Below the pieces are notes generated by a model that made no database searches, was not told the origin of the DNA, and saw only the letters and a list, made by a program, of their open reading frames with translations. Shown here piece after piece: positions 56,318-64,000 of a stretch of DNA of 64,000 nt. The position numbers and the translations under genes are program-made. The stretch spans positions 1 through 64,000 of the forward strand of contig NZ_JAIZEN010000011.1 of assembly GCF_024189295.1 (NCBI RefSeq). The letters run 5' to 3'. Source of the DNA: Halobacillus sp. A1. Lineage in GTDB: Bacteria; Bacillota; Bacilli; Bacillales; Halobacillaceae. Numbering within the stretch: the stretch's first letter is position 1; each line of letters starts with the position of its first letter.

Positions 56318-56755
56318 TTATAGCTTTTTACTCATGACCGTACGGTTATCGGAAAAGCCCAGCTTCTCATATAATTCTTTCGCATAATTGCCTGCGTAGA
56401 CGACGAGCCTCACAGAATTCATGCCTTGAAGCTTCAGCTCGGTCATCGCATTCTCCATGAGCGACTTTGCGATTCCCTGTCCCCGGTACTCATGCATGAC
56501 GAACAAATCATAAATAAAACCGATATCTTCTCCGGTGAAACTGTCTTTTTGCTGGCCATACAGGACCCAGCCGATAATGGTCTCCCCATCTTTTGCGATC
56601 TGGATTTGGCCATCTTCATCGAGCACGTCCTGCATCATTTTCGAAGCCTGGTCTTTCCCTATCTGATAGAACCCGCGGGAGCCTTCCTGTAAGGATTCCC
56701 CAATATGAGGAAGAACTCCTTTAATTTCTTGCAAAGTTGCGTGTGTTATATTCAT
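56318..56755 (-). CDS. GNAT-family N-acetyltransferase
   Basis: The 145-residue protein has the GNAT acetyl-CoA motif A (DLFVMHEYRGQGIAKSLMENAM, with RGQGIA) and motif B (AGNYAKELYEKLGF). The start MNITHATLQEIKGVLP is chosen at ATG 56755 with AGGAGAA upstream; the frame is open 87 bases further but without a ribosome site. Substrate unknown. Confidence 0.85.
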   Translation of the reverse strand: MNITHATLQEIKGVLPHIGESLQEGSRGFYQIGKDQASKMMQDVLDEDGQIQIAKDGETIIGWVLYGQQKDSFTGEDIGFIYDLFVMHEYRGQGIAKSLMENAMTELKLQGMNSVRLVVYAGNYAKELYEKLGFSDNRTVMSKKL

Positions 56756-56849
56756 AGACGATTTTCTCCTTGTAAAAGTTTCTCTGCTGTTATCTACTCC
56801 CCATTGTAGACATTTCTCCGCTTTTTTTAAAAGGAATATCAACCAATCC

Positions 56850-58088
56850 TCACATTTTCCTCACAAAAATACGGGACAAGGACGGGTGTAAATAAAAGAG
56901 GGAGGCTGCTGTCGCAACGATCCCGCCGAGCAGGATCGTATAAGTCGTGCTGAACTCCTCGGCAATTAATCCAGCAAGCAGAGCAGCGGCAGGCATAGAC
57001 ACCCAGCTGATCAAACGGCTCGTCGCCTGGACTCTTCCTAATAACCTTTGAGGTGTCAGCTTCTGCCGGACCGTTACGATACAAGGACTTTGAACGGAAG
57101 CGGCAAACGTTCCCGCTGCATTCATAATCACCAATCCTGAAAAAGAGGAAGTCATGCTGAATCCGATAATTGATAATCCACCGAACGACGAAGCCGTGAA
57201 TAATATCCGCTGGTAGCTCCACCTTTTTCGTAAAGCCGCGGTGATCAGTGCGCCGATTATGGCAGCTCCCCCTCCGACAGAAAGCAGGACGCCAATTTCT
57301 GATGCCGTCAGTTCGACCGTCCCCTTTAAATGAAAAACCAACATCGTCAGAAAAAGAGTCGTCCCAAATATCGACACCATCATAGCCAAATTCGTATATA
57401 GAATTGGTTTTATCTGATAGACATAAACGAACCCCTCTTTCACATCCTGCCATAATCTCTGTTTGCTTTCTCTAATGTTTGTATGTATTAATGGTAACGT
57501 TTTCACTGCCATCCACGCCAGGAAAAAACTTAAACTGTTGATCAATAATGCGTAACCAGGATGATACAAGCTTACGATCAGCCCGCCAGCCGCCGGTCCT
57601 AGCATAACGGCGGTCTGGAAAAGTCCGGTATTTACAGAATTTGCTCTTTCTAAATCGATTTCCCGGACTAAGGACGGAATCGAAGCGAACTGCGACGTAT
57701 TATACAGCTGTGTGAAAAACCCCATCACTAATGCCGCCCCGTACAATTGCCAGAGCATCAATTGATCGATGATAAACAGTCCTCCGATCAGTCCGGCGGT
57801 AATTCCTCGCCCAGCATCACAATAGAGAAGAATTCGTTTACGGTCCAATCGGTCTACGGCTGCTCCAAGGAAAGGCTGCAAAAGAATAGGAAGCCGCTCT
57901 AAAAAAGCGATAACCCCCATGGCCAGGGGAGATCCGGTTAATGCGAAAACGATGAGAGGTAAAGCAAGTAAATAAATCTGGTCTCCGAAAAAGGAAATCA
58001 CATTTCCTCCAATAAAGCGGAAAGCAGGGTAATTCTTTTTCCATTCCGGTGGGCGCTGAACATCCTGTGGCCGGGCGTTTGTTATCAT
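56850..58088 (-). CDS. MFS transporter, probable drug or peptide efflux
   Basis: This 412-residue major facilitator has 12 hydrophobic helices, the segment AAVDRLDRKRILLYCDAGRG (loop 2-3 motif A region, D-R-K-R) and the start NYPAFRFIGGNVISFFGDQIYLLALP. The MFS_3-type layout fits multidrug or macrolide exporters. It overlaps the ArsR-type gene (ATGA), so the regulator gene is just upstream and co-transcribed. Confidence 0.9.
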   Translation of the reverse strand: MITNARPQDVQRPPEWKKNYPAFRFIGGNVISFFGDQIYLLALPLIVFALTGSPLAMGVIAFLERLPILLQPFLGAAVDRLDRKRILLYCDAGRGITAGLIGGLFIIDQLMLWQLYGAALVMGFFTQLYNTSQFASIPSLVREIDLERANSVNTGLFQTAVMLGPAAGGLIVSLYHPGYALLINSLSFFLAWMAVKTLPLIHTNIRESKQRLWQDVKEGFVYVYQIKPILYTNLAMMVSIFGTTLFLTMLVFHLKGTVELTASEIGVLLSVGGGAAIIGALITAALRKRWSYQRILFTASSFGGLSIIGFSMTSSFSGLVIMNAAGTFAASVQSPCIVTVRQKLTPQRLLGRVQATSRLISWVSMPAAALLAGLIAEEFSTTYTILLGGIVATAASLFYLHPSLSRIFVRKM

Positions 58089-59113
58089 TTCCGGCCTAAG
58101 AACTGTTCCAGTTCTGCCCCCATCATGTCGATCGTCTGCTTTTTCAGTCGATACGTTGAGTGCCTCGACTCTACAATCCTCGCTGCCTTCAGCATTTTCA
58201 AGTGGTGATGGATCGTCGATTTCCCCATTTCCAGAAGACCGGTAAGCTCTTGAAGCGTCCTCTCCTGCTCAAATAAGTATTTGATGATCTTCAACCTTAC
58301 TTCATCACCCAGTGCCTTGTATTTCTGTACGACAAATTGATCCGGGGTATAAGGGTCATTTGAATGTAAGCTGTCGTTTGAGACGGGATAATAAAATACT
58401 TTCGTTCCTTCTAAGTCAGCTTCTACGTTCCACGGTCTGTACGTCATGTGAGGGATTAATAGAACTCGATAGACACTAGGTTCCGCCGGATACTGGATAC
58501 CGCCTGTCGCCCATTCGATAAAAGCTTCCGGCTCCATTTCTGCGAGCATCTTTTCTTTTGCACGATGATCCCGTTCTAAAACAGCGGTCTGTTCCTCAGG
58601 CTGAATGACCGCTTTATACCATTCATTCATGACAGTCTGAAGATGGGTTTTAAGCTTTAACGGGTCAATACTTGAGATATAGCTGATATATTCAGCAAAA
58701 AATGGATGATCCTCGACTTCTTTTTTCAAATAGTGGATGGACTGGTCCTGTCCTTTAGAAGCCTCCGCACGCTTCTCTTGAAGAGATTCTCCTAAGTAAG
58801 GAAGACAGATGAATTTAAGCTGTTCCTCTGGTAAATGGTCAATAAAATCTGTAAATTGCTGAAGGGTTTGGAAGGATTCCTGATGTAAGAGCTGAAGAAG
58901 GGATTTCCACGTATTATTTTTTTCTACCGTGCCGAGCTCCTGCATTAATGCCGGGCTGAAGCTGGCTGTTGGCCAGTCCTTTTTCTCAAGTGTGTCAAGC
59001 AGGGGCTTATTCGTTATGGCGGCGATGCCAAGCGCACATTCGAATAATATGGAATGCTTGATCGTGACGTGATACGTTTCTCGTCTTTTAAAATTTGACT
59101 GAATAACGTTCAT
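58085..59113 (-). CDS. ArsR-type regulator with an N-terminal DUF5937-like region
   Basis: The 342-residue protein ends in a winged helix (FVVQKYKALGDEVRLKIIKYLFEQERTLQELTGLLEMGKSTIHHHLKMLKAARIVE), the ArsR/DtxR-like pattern; the first 240 residues are a helical domain starting TYHVTIKHSILFECALGIAAITN as in DUF5937. It should control the efflux gene that overlaps it. ATG 59113 follows GGAGGAGTGG. Confidence 0.85.
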   Translation of the reverse strand: MNVIQSNFKRRETYHVTIKHSILFECALGIAAITNKPLLDTLEKKDWPTASFSPALMQELGTVEKNNTWKSLLQLLHQESFQTLQQFTDFIDHLPEEQLKFICLPYLGESLQEKRAEASKGQDQSIHYLKKEVEDHPFFAEYISYISSIDPLKLKTHLQTVMNEWYKAVIQPEEQTAVLERDHRAKEKMLAEMEPEAFIEWATGGIQYPAEPSVYRVLLIPHMTYRPWNVEADLEGTKVFYYPVSNDSLHSNDPYTPDQFVVQKYKALGDEVRLKIIKYLFEQERTLQELTGLLEMGKSTIHHHLKMLKAARIVESRHSTYRLKKQTIDMMGAELEQFLGRK

Positions 59114-59257
59114 AGAACCACTCCTCCACATGTATTTCTTTATATTCTATAATATTAGAATATGTAATTCAATATTATTAGAACAAATTAAACCATACAT
59201 ATTTTTTGCGACTAGTGGAACAATGAGAGCACTAATCAAAAGAAGAGGCGGGAGCAT

Positions 59258-59518
59258 ATGGAAGCTAATTATTCAGGCTATCAAGCCGGGGATATCGTAT
59301 ACGTCATCTACCGAAATCCCCACACTTACAACGTTGCGAACATACAAGAAGCGGCAGTCGTTCACCATCCCGAACACGAAGGACAACTCGCTTTATTTTT
59401 ATACGAAACTTATTTCCCACTGGATTCCGATATTGCTGTGTACACTTCGCAAGCAGAAGCTGAAATGGCTTATGAGCAAAGTTTCGGTTCCACTCATGAG
59501 GAGGGACTGGAGTGGTAA
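59258..59518 (+). CDS. splA: SplA, regulator of spore photoproduct lyase
   Basis: The 86-residue TRAP-like protein starts MEANYSGYQAGDIVYVIYRNPHTYNVANIQEA and continues VVHHPEHEGQLALFLYETYFP, agreeing with SplA of B. subtilis, a negative regulator of splB expression in the forespore. Its last codons overlap the splB start (GTG at 59512), giving the splAB operon. The start lies nine bases after GGCGGGAG. Confidence 0.9.
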   Translation: MEANYSGYQAGDIVYVIYRNPHTYNVANIQEAAVVHHPEHEGQLALFLYETYFPLDSDIAVYTSQAEAEMAYEQSFGSTHEEGLEW

Positions 59519-60540
59519 AACCCTTCGTACCGCAACTCGTATATATTGAACCACGCGCACTTGAATATCCTCTAGGAAAAGAATTAAAAAACAAGTTCGA
59601 AAAAATGAATATTGAAATACGGGAAACGACGTCCCATAACCAAGTAAGAAATTTACCAGGAGACAATGACTTTCAAAAATATCGTGTGGCGAAATCGACA
59701 TTAGTCGTAGGTATTCGAAAAACGCTGAAATTCGATACTTCCAAGCCTTCTGCCGAATATGCGATTCCTTTTGCTACTGGATGTATGGGGCACTGCCATT
59801 ACTGTTACTTGCAGACGACGATGGGGAGCAAACCGTATATCCGCACGTACGTTAATGTCGATGAAATCTTTGATTCGGCTGAACAGTACATGAAGGAGAG
59901 AGCACCAGAGGAAACCCGTTTTGAAGCTTCTTGTACATCTGATATTGTGGGTGTCGATCATTTAACTCATACGCTGAAACATGCGATTGAATACTTCGGC
60001 AAATCTGATCACGGACGCCTTCGTTTCGTTACCAAATTCGCACATGTCGATCATTTACTGGATGCTGAACATAAGGGAAGGACAAGGTTCCGCTTCAGTT
60101 TAAATGCGGATTATGTTATTAAATACCTGGAGCCAGGCACTTCTCGTCTTGATGAAAGAATCGAAGCAGCCGCTAAAGTAGCAGAAGCCGGGTACCCGCT
60201 TGGCTTCATCATCGCTCCGATTTATCTGTACGAAGATTGGAAGGAAGGATATAGAATCCTGTTTGAAAAGCTGGAAGATAAACTGCCTGCGTACGCGACG
60301 AAAGACTTGACGTTCGAACTCATTCAGCATCGATTTACACAGCCGGCCAAGCGTACCATCCAAAAAAACTACCCTATGACAAAGCTTGAAATGGATGAAG
60401 AGAAACGTCAGTACAAGTGGGGACGTTACGGGATCGGGAAATATGTGTACAAAAAAGATGAGCAGCAGGATATGAAAGATACTCTCGGCGGGTACATTGA
60501 AAAGCATTTTCCTGAAGCGACATTAGAATATTTCACATAA
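59512..60540 (+). CDS. splB: Spore photoproduct lyase
   Basis: The 342-residue radical-SAM enzyme directly reverses the UV lesion 5-thyminyl-5,6-dihydrothymine in spore DNA. The cluster is bound by Cys91, Cys95 and Cys98 (GCMGHCHYCYLQ). Cys140 in FEASCTSDIVGVDHL corresponds to the conserved cysteine used as hydrogen donor. It starts with GTG and overlaps splA. It confirms a spore-forming lineage. Confidence 0.97.
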   Translation: MVKPFVPQLVYIEPRALEYPLGKELKNKFEKMNIEIRETTSHNQVRNLPGDNDFQKYRVAKSTLVVGIRKTLKFDTSKPSAEYAIPFATGCMGHCHYCYLQTTMGSKPYIRTYVNVDEIFDSAEQYMKERAPEETRFEASCTSDIVGVDHLTHTLKHAIEYFGKSDHGRLRFVTKFAHVDHLLDAEHKGRTRFRFSLNADYVIKYLEPGTSRLDERIEAAAKVAEAGYPLGFIIAPIYLYEDWKEGYRILFEKLEDKLPAYATKDLTFELIQHRFTQPAKRTIQKNYPMTKLEMDEEKRQYKWGRYGIGKYVYKKDEQQDMKDTLGGYIEKHFPEATLEYFT

Positions 60541-60572
60541 AAAGCAGCCAGAAGGGATCCTCTGGCTGCTTT
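60541..60572. terminator. Bidirectional terminator after splB
   Basis: AAAGCAGCCAGA (60541-60552) and TCTGGCTGCTTT (60561-60572) form a 12-bp stem; it also ends the convergent YtxH-like group. Confidence 0.88.
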
Positions 60573-60585
60573 ATGCTTGTATTAT

Positions 60586-61125
60586 TTAGTTTACCGGGCC
60601 TTTAGCTACGGTAGGATCATTGATGTCATCATCGTCATCTTTACTTGTTGTGGACGGGCTAGTAGTGGCTGCTGCTTCATCCTCTGCAGAATCCGTCAGC
60701 TCATCTTTCGCTTCTTTAACCTTATCGCCAACCTCCTTCAATTCTTCTCCTGCGTCTTTAGCCGTAGAGACGATATCTTGAGATTCGTCTTTGACCTCTT
60801 GTGCTTTTTCTGCAATATCTTTTCCTTGAGTATCCAAAATTTCCTGAATCTTATTAAGAGCTTCTTTCGTAATGGAAGCTGTTTTTTGAATACGATCCAC
60901 AAGGTCATTTTTTGCACCTGACGGATCAGCTTTCACGTCTGAAACATATTGACTTACAGAGTTTTTAGTAGTAGCTGAAGTTTCTTTTAAACGAGTACGA
61001 GCATTATCATTTCTCGCCAGGACAAGGATTCCTCCGACTAGAGCTCCTACTGTAATGGCAAGAGAAAGCTTTCCTTTTTGTGATTCCGTTTGTTGACTTC
61101 GTTGGTTCAGTTGTTCGTTTGGCAT
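60586..61125 (-). CDS. YtxH-like stress/coiled-coil protein with an acidic tail
   Basis: The 179-residue protein has a short hydrophobic segment (LSLAITVGALVGGILVLA) and then Lys/Glu/Ala-rich amphipathic helices (ETSATTKNSVSQYVSDV, KDAGEELKEVGDKVKEAKDEL), the pattern of YtxH and LEA-like proteins, ending in an Asp-rich tail (KDDDDDINDPTVAKGPVN). It is last in the group at 60.6-62.4 kb. A stress or membrane-associated role is likely; GvpT of gas-vesicle clusters is similar in type. Confidence 0.75.
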   Translation of the reverse strand: MPNEQLNQRSQQTESQKGKLSLAITVGALVGGILVLARNDNARTRLKETSATTKNSVSQYVSDVKADPSGAKNDLVDRIQKTASITKEALNKIQEILDTQGKDIAEKAQEVKDESQDIVSTAKDAGEELKEVGDKVKEAKDELTDSAEDEAAATTSPSTTSKDDDDDINDPTVAKGPVN

Positions 61126-61168
61126 GATGGTTCCCCTTTCGATTCTTTTAGTAAAGAATCATTAGATT

Positions 61169-61441
61169 TTAATTTCGTGTGACTGCATCTTTCCTGGCTT
61201 CTGATTTCAACGCCTGTTTTTTCACTTGGATCTTTTCATACCTTTGTCTTCCCGTTTCATTCAAATGATCCATCTTCTGCTGGTACTTATTCTTCACATA
61301 CTCTTTAGAGGTTTTACGTATGGAAGGATCGTCCGGTGCTGCTTTAGAACGAAGCAGGGCACCTCCTATAAACCCCAAAAATAGAGCGGCTCCCGTACTG
61401 AGAGGCTGGGACTGTTTACGTTCTTTCACCGTTTCACTCAT
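61169..61441 (-). CDS. Small YtxH-like membrane protein
   Basis: The 90-residue protein has one hydrophobic segment (STGAALFLGFIGGALLRS) and a basic helical C-terminus (KNKYQQKMDHLNETGRQRYEKIQVKKQALK). Its ATG overlaps the stop of the DUF948 gene upstream (ATGA), so it belongs to that operon. No specific function is known. Confidence 0.75.
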   Translation of the reverse strand: MSETVKERKQSQPLSTGAALFLGFIGGALLRSKAAPDDPSIRKTSKEYVKNKYQQKMDHLNETGRQRYEKIQVKKQALKSEARKDAVTRN

Positions 61442-61887
61442 GATGTTTTGCCCGCAGCAGCCGCTTCTTTAAGGGCTTTACGTTTTTGCGTGAGGTAGTA
61501 TCCTAAAGCAACTGCGCCGTATAGACCACTAACATCTCTTTCTTTCACTTTCGTTTCGCCTGTTGACGTGTTCTGTTTCATTGATTTCGTTACATCAACG
61601 AGAGAAGACGTCAGCTTACGTGAAGACTCTCCGATATCTCCTACCATGTAAAATAGAGGACTGAGCGCTTTGATCTTTTCATTCACATCGGCTAAAGTGT
61701 CGTTACTCGTATGAAGAACATCTGTGGTTTGCGACATGACCCCGTCCAGCTGATCTGGAAGCTTCTCAACTGTACGATCCACACCTTTTAATACATTAGC
61801 CAAATTGTTAAGCGTCTTTATAAGAAAAATTGAAACAATGGCAAATACGATGCCAATGATTAATACACCAATTCCTAAATAATCCAT
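61438..61887 (-). CDS. DUF948 protein, second of the group (YtxG-like)
   Basis: The 149-residue protein begins with a transmembrane helix (YLGIGVLIIGIVFAIVSIFLI) followed by the DUF948 helices TLNNLANVLKGVDRTVEKLPDQLDGVMSQ, resembling B. subtilis YtxG. It ends YGAVALGYYLTQKRKALKEA, a segment that also appears in related genes. It is co-translated with the 61169-61441 gene. Confidence 0.8.
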   Translation of the reverse strand: MDYLGIGVLIIGIVFAIVSIFLIKTLNNLANVLKGVDRTVEKLPDQLDGVMSQTTDVLHTSNDTLADVNEKIKALSPLFYMVGDIGESSRKLTSSLVDVTKSMKQNTSTGETKVKERDVSGLYGAVALGYYLTQKRKALKEAAAAGKTS

Positions 61888-61916
61888 AGTTTTAACCTCT
61901 TTTCATTTTAGATTGA

Positions 61917-62363
61917 TTACTTCGTATCGTGGTTGGGTGCGCGACCCTCGAAAGTCTGTTTTCTTAATTTGTATTTCGTATACATATTGATTGCCGTATC
62001 TCCCCACTTCATGAACTTCGCCAAGTCATCGGAATGCTTTTCTGAAGTCCTGGAGACACTGGCCGACAATTGGTTCATAGACTCACTCATGTTGCCTACT
62101 GACGCTCCAACGTTATTTAAAGAATTAAAGAGACTATTTAATGATTCACTCTTATGCTGAACATCGTCCGCTAAAGAGTTCGATTTTTGTAATAATAATT
62201 CCGATTCTTTTGTAATTCCGTCCATCTTGCTTTCTACACTTTCTAATGTGCCAGCTACATTTTTCATTGTGCTGGAAGCCGCCACTAATACTTTCACTAC
62301 AAATATAGCTATGAGTGCAAAAGAAACGGCGATAATTAATAAACTAATCGATGTTAAGGACAT
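61917..62363 (-). CDS. DUF948 protein, first of the group
   Basis: The 148-residue protein starts MSLTSISLLIIAVSFALIAI, one transmembrane helix, and continues with a coiled coil of DUF948 type (VLVAASSTMKNVAGTLESVESKMDGITKESE, ...NNVGASVGNMSESMNQLS). ATG 62363 is preferred because AAGGAGGA lies nine bases upstream; the ATGs at 62372 and 62369 are nearer to it. It is a paralogue of the next gene, and the four genes 60.6-62.4 kb form one operon. Confidence 0.8.
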   Translation of the reverse strand: MSLTSISLLIIAVSFALIAIFVVKVLVAASSTMKNVAGTLESVESKMDGITKESELLLQKSNSLADDVQHKSESLNSLFNSLNNVGASVGNMSESMNQLSASVSRTSEKHSDDLAKFMKWGDTAINMYTKYKLRKQTFEGRAPNHDTK

Positions 62364-62434
62364 TCCCATCATTCCTCCTTGTTATGTAAAAGATACCCTA
62401 ATACAGTACGGCCAAACGTCAAATTTAAAATGAA

Positions 62435-63325
62435 TTATTCTGGTATAACTTTTTCTTTTCTTACGATAGATTTACCCCCCTGAGTCGTTAATAAAACGCC
62501 TGATATCACAATAATTGTACCAAAGATATGCATCCAGGTGATACGCTCTCCAAGCCACAATGCTGCCCCTGCCATAGTTACTACAGGGAGAAAGTTGAGG
62601 AAAATTGAGGCTTTCGATGCGCCGAGCAGGCCTACAGCCCTATTATATAAGATCAGAGCGATAAATGAAGGAAAAATACCTAAATACAATAATCCAATGA
62701 AATGACCGGGCTTATCGATGGAAGGAACACCTGTCATCCACCATTCCACTACCACGGCAGGAAAAAGCAGGACTAACCCTATCCCGGTGATGACGAGTAC
62801 AACGGCATACGGAGGGAATTTGAACATATGAAGCTTCACGAACAGTGAATATACTGCCCACGATAGAATAGCACTGATCATTATAAAATCACCGATGTTC
62901 CATTCTAAAGCAGCGAGCTGAAGAAGTTTGCCTTCTATGATGACCCATACGGCTCCAAAAAGTGACAGGACGACTCCGATCCATTGCACCTTCATGACTT
63001 TTTCTTTTAAGATAAGTACGCTTAAGATTACTGTGACAGCGGGGATAGCAGACTCGAGAATGGCGACGTTCGCAGAGGTCGTAAACTGCAGAGCCCCGTA
63101 GATTGATGTATTGAATAAAGTGATGCCTGATAAGGCCAATACGAAGACCGGCATTTTGTTAGCTAAGAATACCGTTTTGTTTCTCCAAACACTTCGATAG
63201 CCGATCGGAAAGAGAACAATGAACGCCACAGCTAGACGAACAAAGGTGATCGTCATTGGCGGCAGGTCGTTCAGCGCCTTTCCGACCAGGATGTTTCCCG
63301 CATACATAAAGACGACACAAATCAT
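62435..63325 (-). CDS. EamA/DMT-family transporter
   Basis: Ten hydrophobic helices and two EamA repeats (MYAGNILVGKALNDLPPMTITFVRLAVAF; NIGDFIMISAILSWAVYSLFVKLH) place this 296-residue protein in the drug/metabolite transporter superfamily. It may move amino acids or metabolites. The ATG at 63325 has no ribosome site; the frame continues upstream as ..GSIYPYLL with a strong GAAGGGGGTGG before an ATT codon at 63343-63341, so the real start may be there. Confidence 0.9.
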   Translation of the reverse strand: MICVVFMYAGNILVGKALNDLPPMTITFVRLAVAFIVLFPIGYRSVWRNKTVFLANKMPVFVLALSGITLFNTSIYGALQFTTSANVAILESAIPAVTVILSVLILKEKVMKVQWIGVVLSLFGAVWVIIEGKLLQLAALEWNIGDFIMISAILSWAVYSLFVKLHMFKFPPYAVVLVITGIGLVLLFPAVVVEWWMTGVPSIDKPGHFIGLLYLGIFPSFIALILYNRAVGLLGASKASIFLNFLPVVTMAGAALWLGERITWMHIFGTIIVISGVLLTTQGGKSIVRKEKVIPE

Positions 63326-63423
63326 AAGCAGATAAGGATAAATAGAGCCACCCCCTTCTTAATAGGAGATTCATAAGTAATCAACTCCTTATAACCTACC
63401 ACTTTTCAAGGGTAAAGAACACA

Positions 63424-63447
63424 AAAAAAGAAGCGGGTTGTCCCGCC
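63424..63447 (-). terminator. Terminator after the gvpU-like gene
   Basis: GCGGG (63433-63437) pairs with CCCGC (63442-63446); the minus strand goes on TTCTTTTTTT. Confidence 0.7.
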
Positions 63448-63463
63448 ACTTTAGAACTGCGTC

Positions 63464-63832
63464 TTATCCTTCTGCAGATATCTTTCCTAAGAAGAAGCCA
63501 TCCACTTTGTCCAGGCTGCCTCGCCAATAGAATTTCCCATCCGATGGAGTAGGCTGCTCGTCTCCATTGTAGACTTGAGCGTTCTTCAAATGAATATAGG
63601 ACACATCTCCGTTAGAAGCGTCTTTAGCCGACTTGCTGGCTTCTGAAAGGTTTTCGCCGAGGGCCTTAGACACCTCATTTCCGTCTCCAAACTTTTGGGA
63701 TAGAGAATCCAAATACTCTTCTGCTGATATTGTCGTGCCTGTAACCAGTGCTCCATTGACATTCAAAGTGATATCCAACGAAAAATCATGGTTATTTGCT
63801 GCTTTAATAAAAGAAATCAATAAATCATCCAT
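63464..63832 (-). CDS. gvpU: Gas-vesicle accessory protein GvpU-like
   Basis: The 122-residue protein (LDITLNVNGALVTGTTISAEEYLDSL... SYIHLKNAQVYNGDEQPTPSDGK, FYWRGSLDKVDGFFLGKIS) matches what I recall of GvpU of the Bacillus (Priestia) megaterium gas-vesicle cluster. GvpU is an accessory protein described as a phase-changing modulator of vesicle clustering. It would be the last gene of a cluster lying to the right. The assignment is from memory of the family, not from a search. Confidence 0.7.
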   Translation of the reverse strand: MDDLLISFIKAANNHDFSLDITLNVNGALVTGTTISAEEYLDSLSQKFGDGNEVSKALGENLSEASKSAKDASNGDVSYIHLKNAQVYNGDEQPTPSDGKFYWRGSLDKVDGFFLGKISAEG

Positions 63833-63890
63833 AGTCGATCCTCCCTATTCTTTAATTTACAAAATTATATTTTTCTAGAGTGCCGGCTTA

Positions 63891-64000
63891 TTATTTTGAA
63901 GTATCATCATCATTAACAATTGTCGTTTTACCTTTAGATGAACCTTTTTCCTCGGATTGATCAGACTGAGATGAACCGGCAGAAGGCTCATTGTCTTCTT
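63891..64000 (-). CDS. Partial gene, C-terminal end only (possibly gvpT)
   Basis: The visible 36 codons read EDNEPSAGSSQSDQSEEKGS then SKGKTTIVNDDDTSK and stop; the gene enters from the right edge. The tail is acidic and low in complexity. In the B. megaterium cluster gvpT, a YtxH-like gene, precedes gvpU, so this may be gvpT, but 36 residues do not prove it. Confidence 0.5.
   Translation of the reverse strand, partial: EDNEPSAGSSQSDQSEEKGSSKGKTTIVNDDDTSK

Overview
The window is a stretch of a Bacillaceae (Bacillota) chromosome just left of the replication origin. It carries the gene set found there in Bacillus subtilis: rlmH, htrA-walJ-yycI-yycH-walK-walR, purA, dnaC-rplI-gdpP-yybS, rpsR-ssb-rpsF, ychF, yyzM, yyaC, spo0J-soj-noc and a perfect parS. 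Most of these genes lie on the minus strand, as expected for leading-strand genes if oriC lies to the right. Many proteins are strongly acidic (YycH, YycI, HtrA, the 8.3 kb lipoprotein, the OppA-like protein). Together with yyaC and splAB this suggests a spore-forming, moderately halophilic genus such as Halobacillus or a close relative; the genus is an inference.

Layout. 1-7.6 kb: a very AT-rich accessory island directly after the 3' end of rlmH. It holds the right part of an IS21-family element, the tail of a gene cut by that element (probably a DNA methyltransferase), a PLD-nuclease/SNF2-helicase fusion, and a convergent pair made of a SAMHD1-like HD phosphohydrolase and a small winged-helix-like protein. 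The last 18 bases of rlmH closely resemble the staphylococcal SCC attachment site. 7.6-16.6 kb: rlmH, a lipoprotein, two tandem SRPBCC paralogues, asnB, a Rex-controlled NADH oxidase, threonine aldolase and a dense DnaA-box cluster (16.25-16.59 kb). 16.6-35 kb: htrA and the wal operon, an M23 peptidase, tRNA-Phe and tRNA-Asp, a LOG protein, purA, a DeoR/HAD pair, and the dnaC-rplI-gdpP-yybS operon. 35-45.7 kb: a PHP phosphatase, an AbgT transporter, a serine-synthesis pair (aminotransferase-serA), an orphan OppA-like lipoprotein, and the nitric-oxide module hmp/nsrR. 45.7-54.5 kb: ribosomal/ssb operon with an S6:S18 leader, ychF, yyzM, a MscS channel, yyaC and the chromosome-partitioning genes. 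54.5-64 kb: where rsmG-mnmG would be expected after noc there is a different block: small membrane proteins, an MFS/ArsR-type pair, splAB, a YtxH/DUF948 group, an EamA transporter, and a GvpU-like gene suggesting the edge of a gas-vesicle cluster.

Intergenic spaces carry a family of long palindromic repeats (about 120-175 bp; seven good copies and two degenerate ones). Their arms differ between copies but always pair within a copy, and several stems show compensatory changes.

The two strongest leads are the rlmH-linked island, as a possible SCC-type defence element, and the paired-arm palindrome family. The DnaA-box cluster near rlmH/htrA and the broken noc-rsmG linkage are also worth checking.
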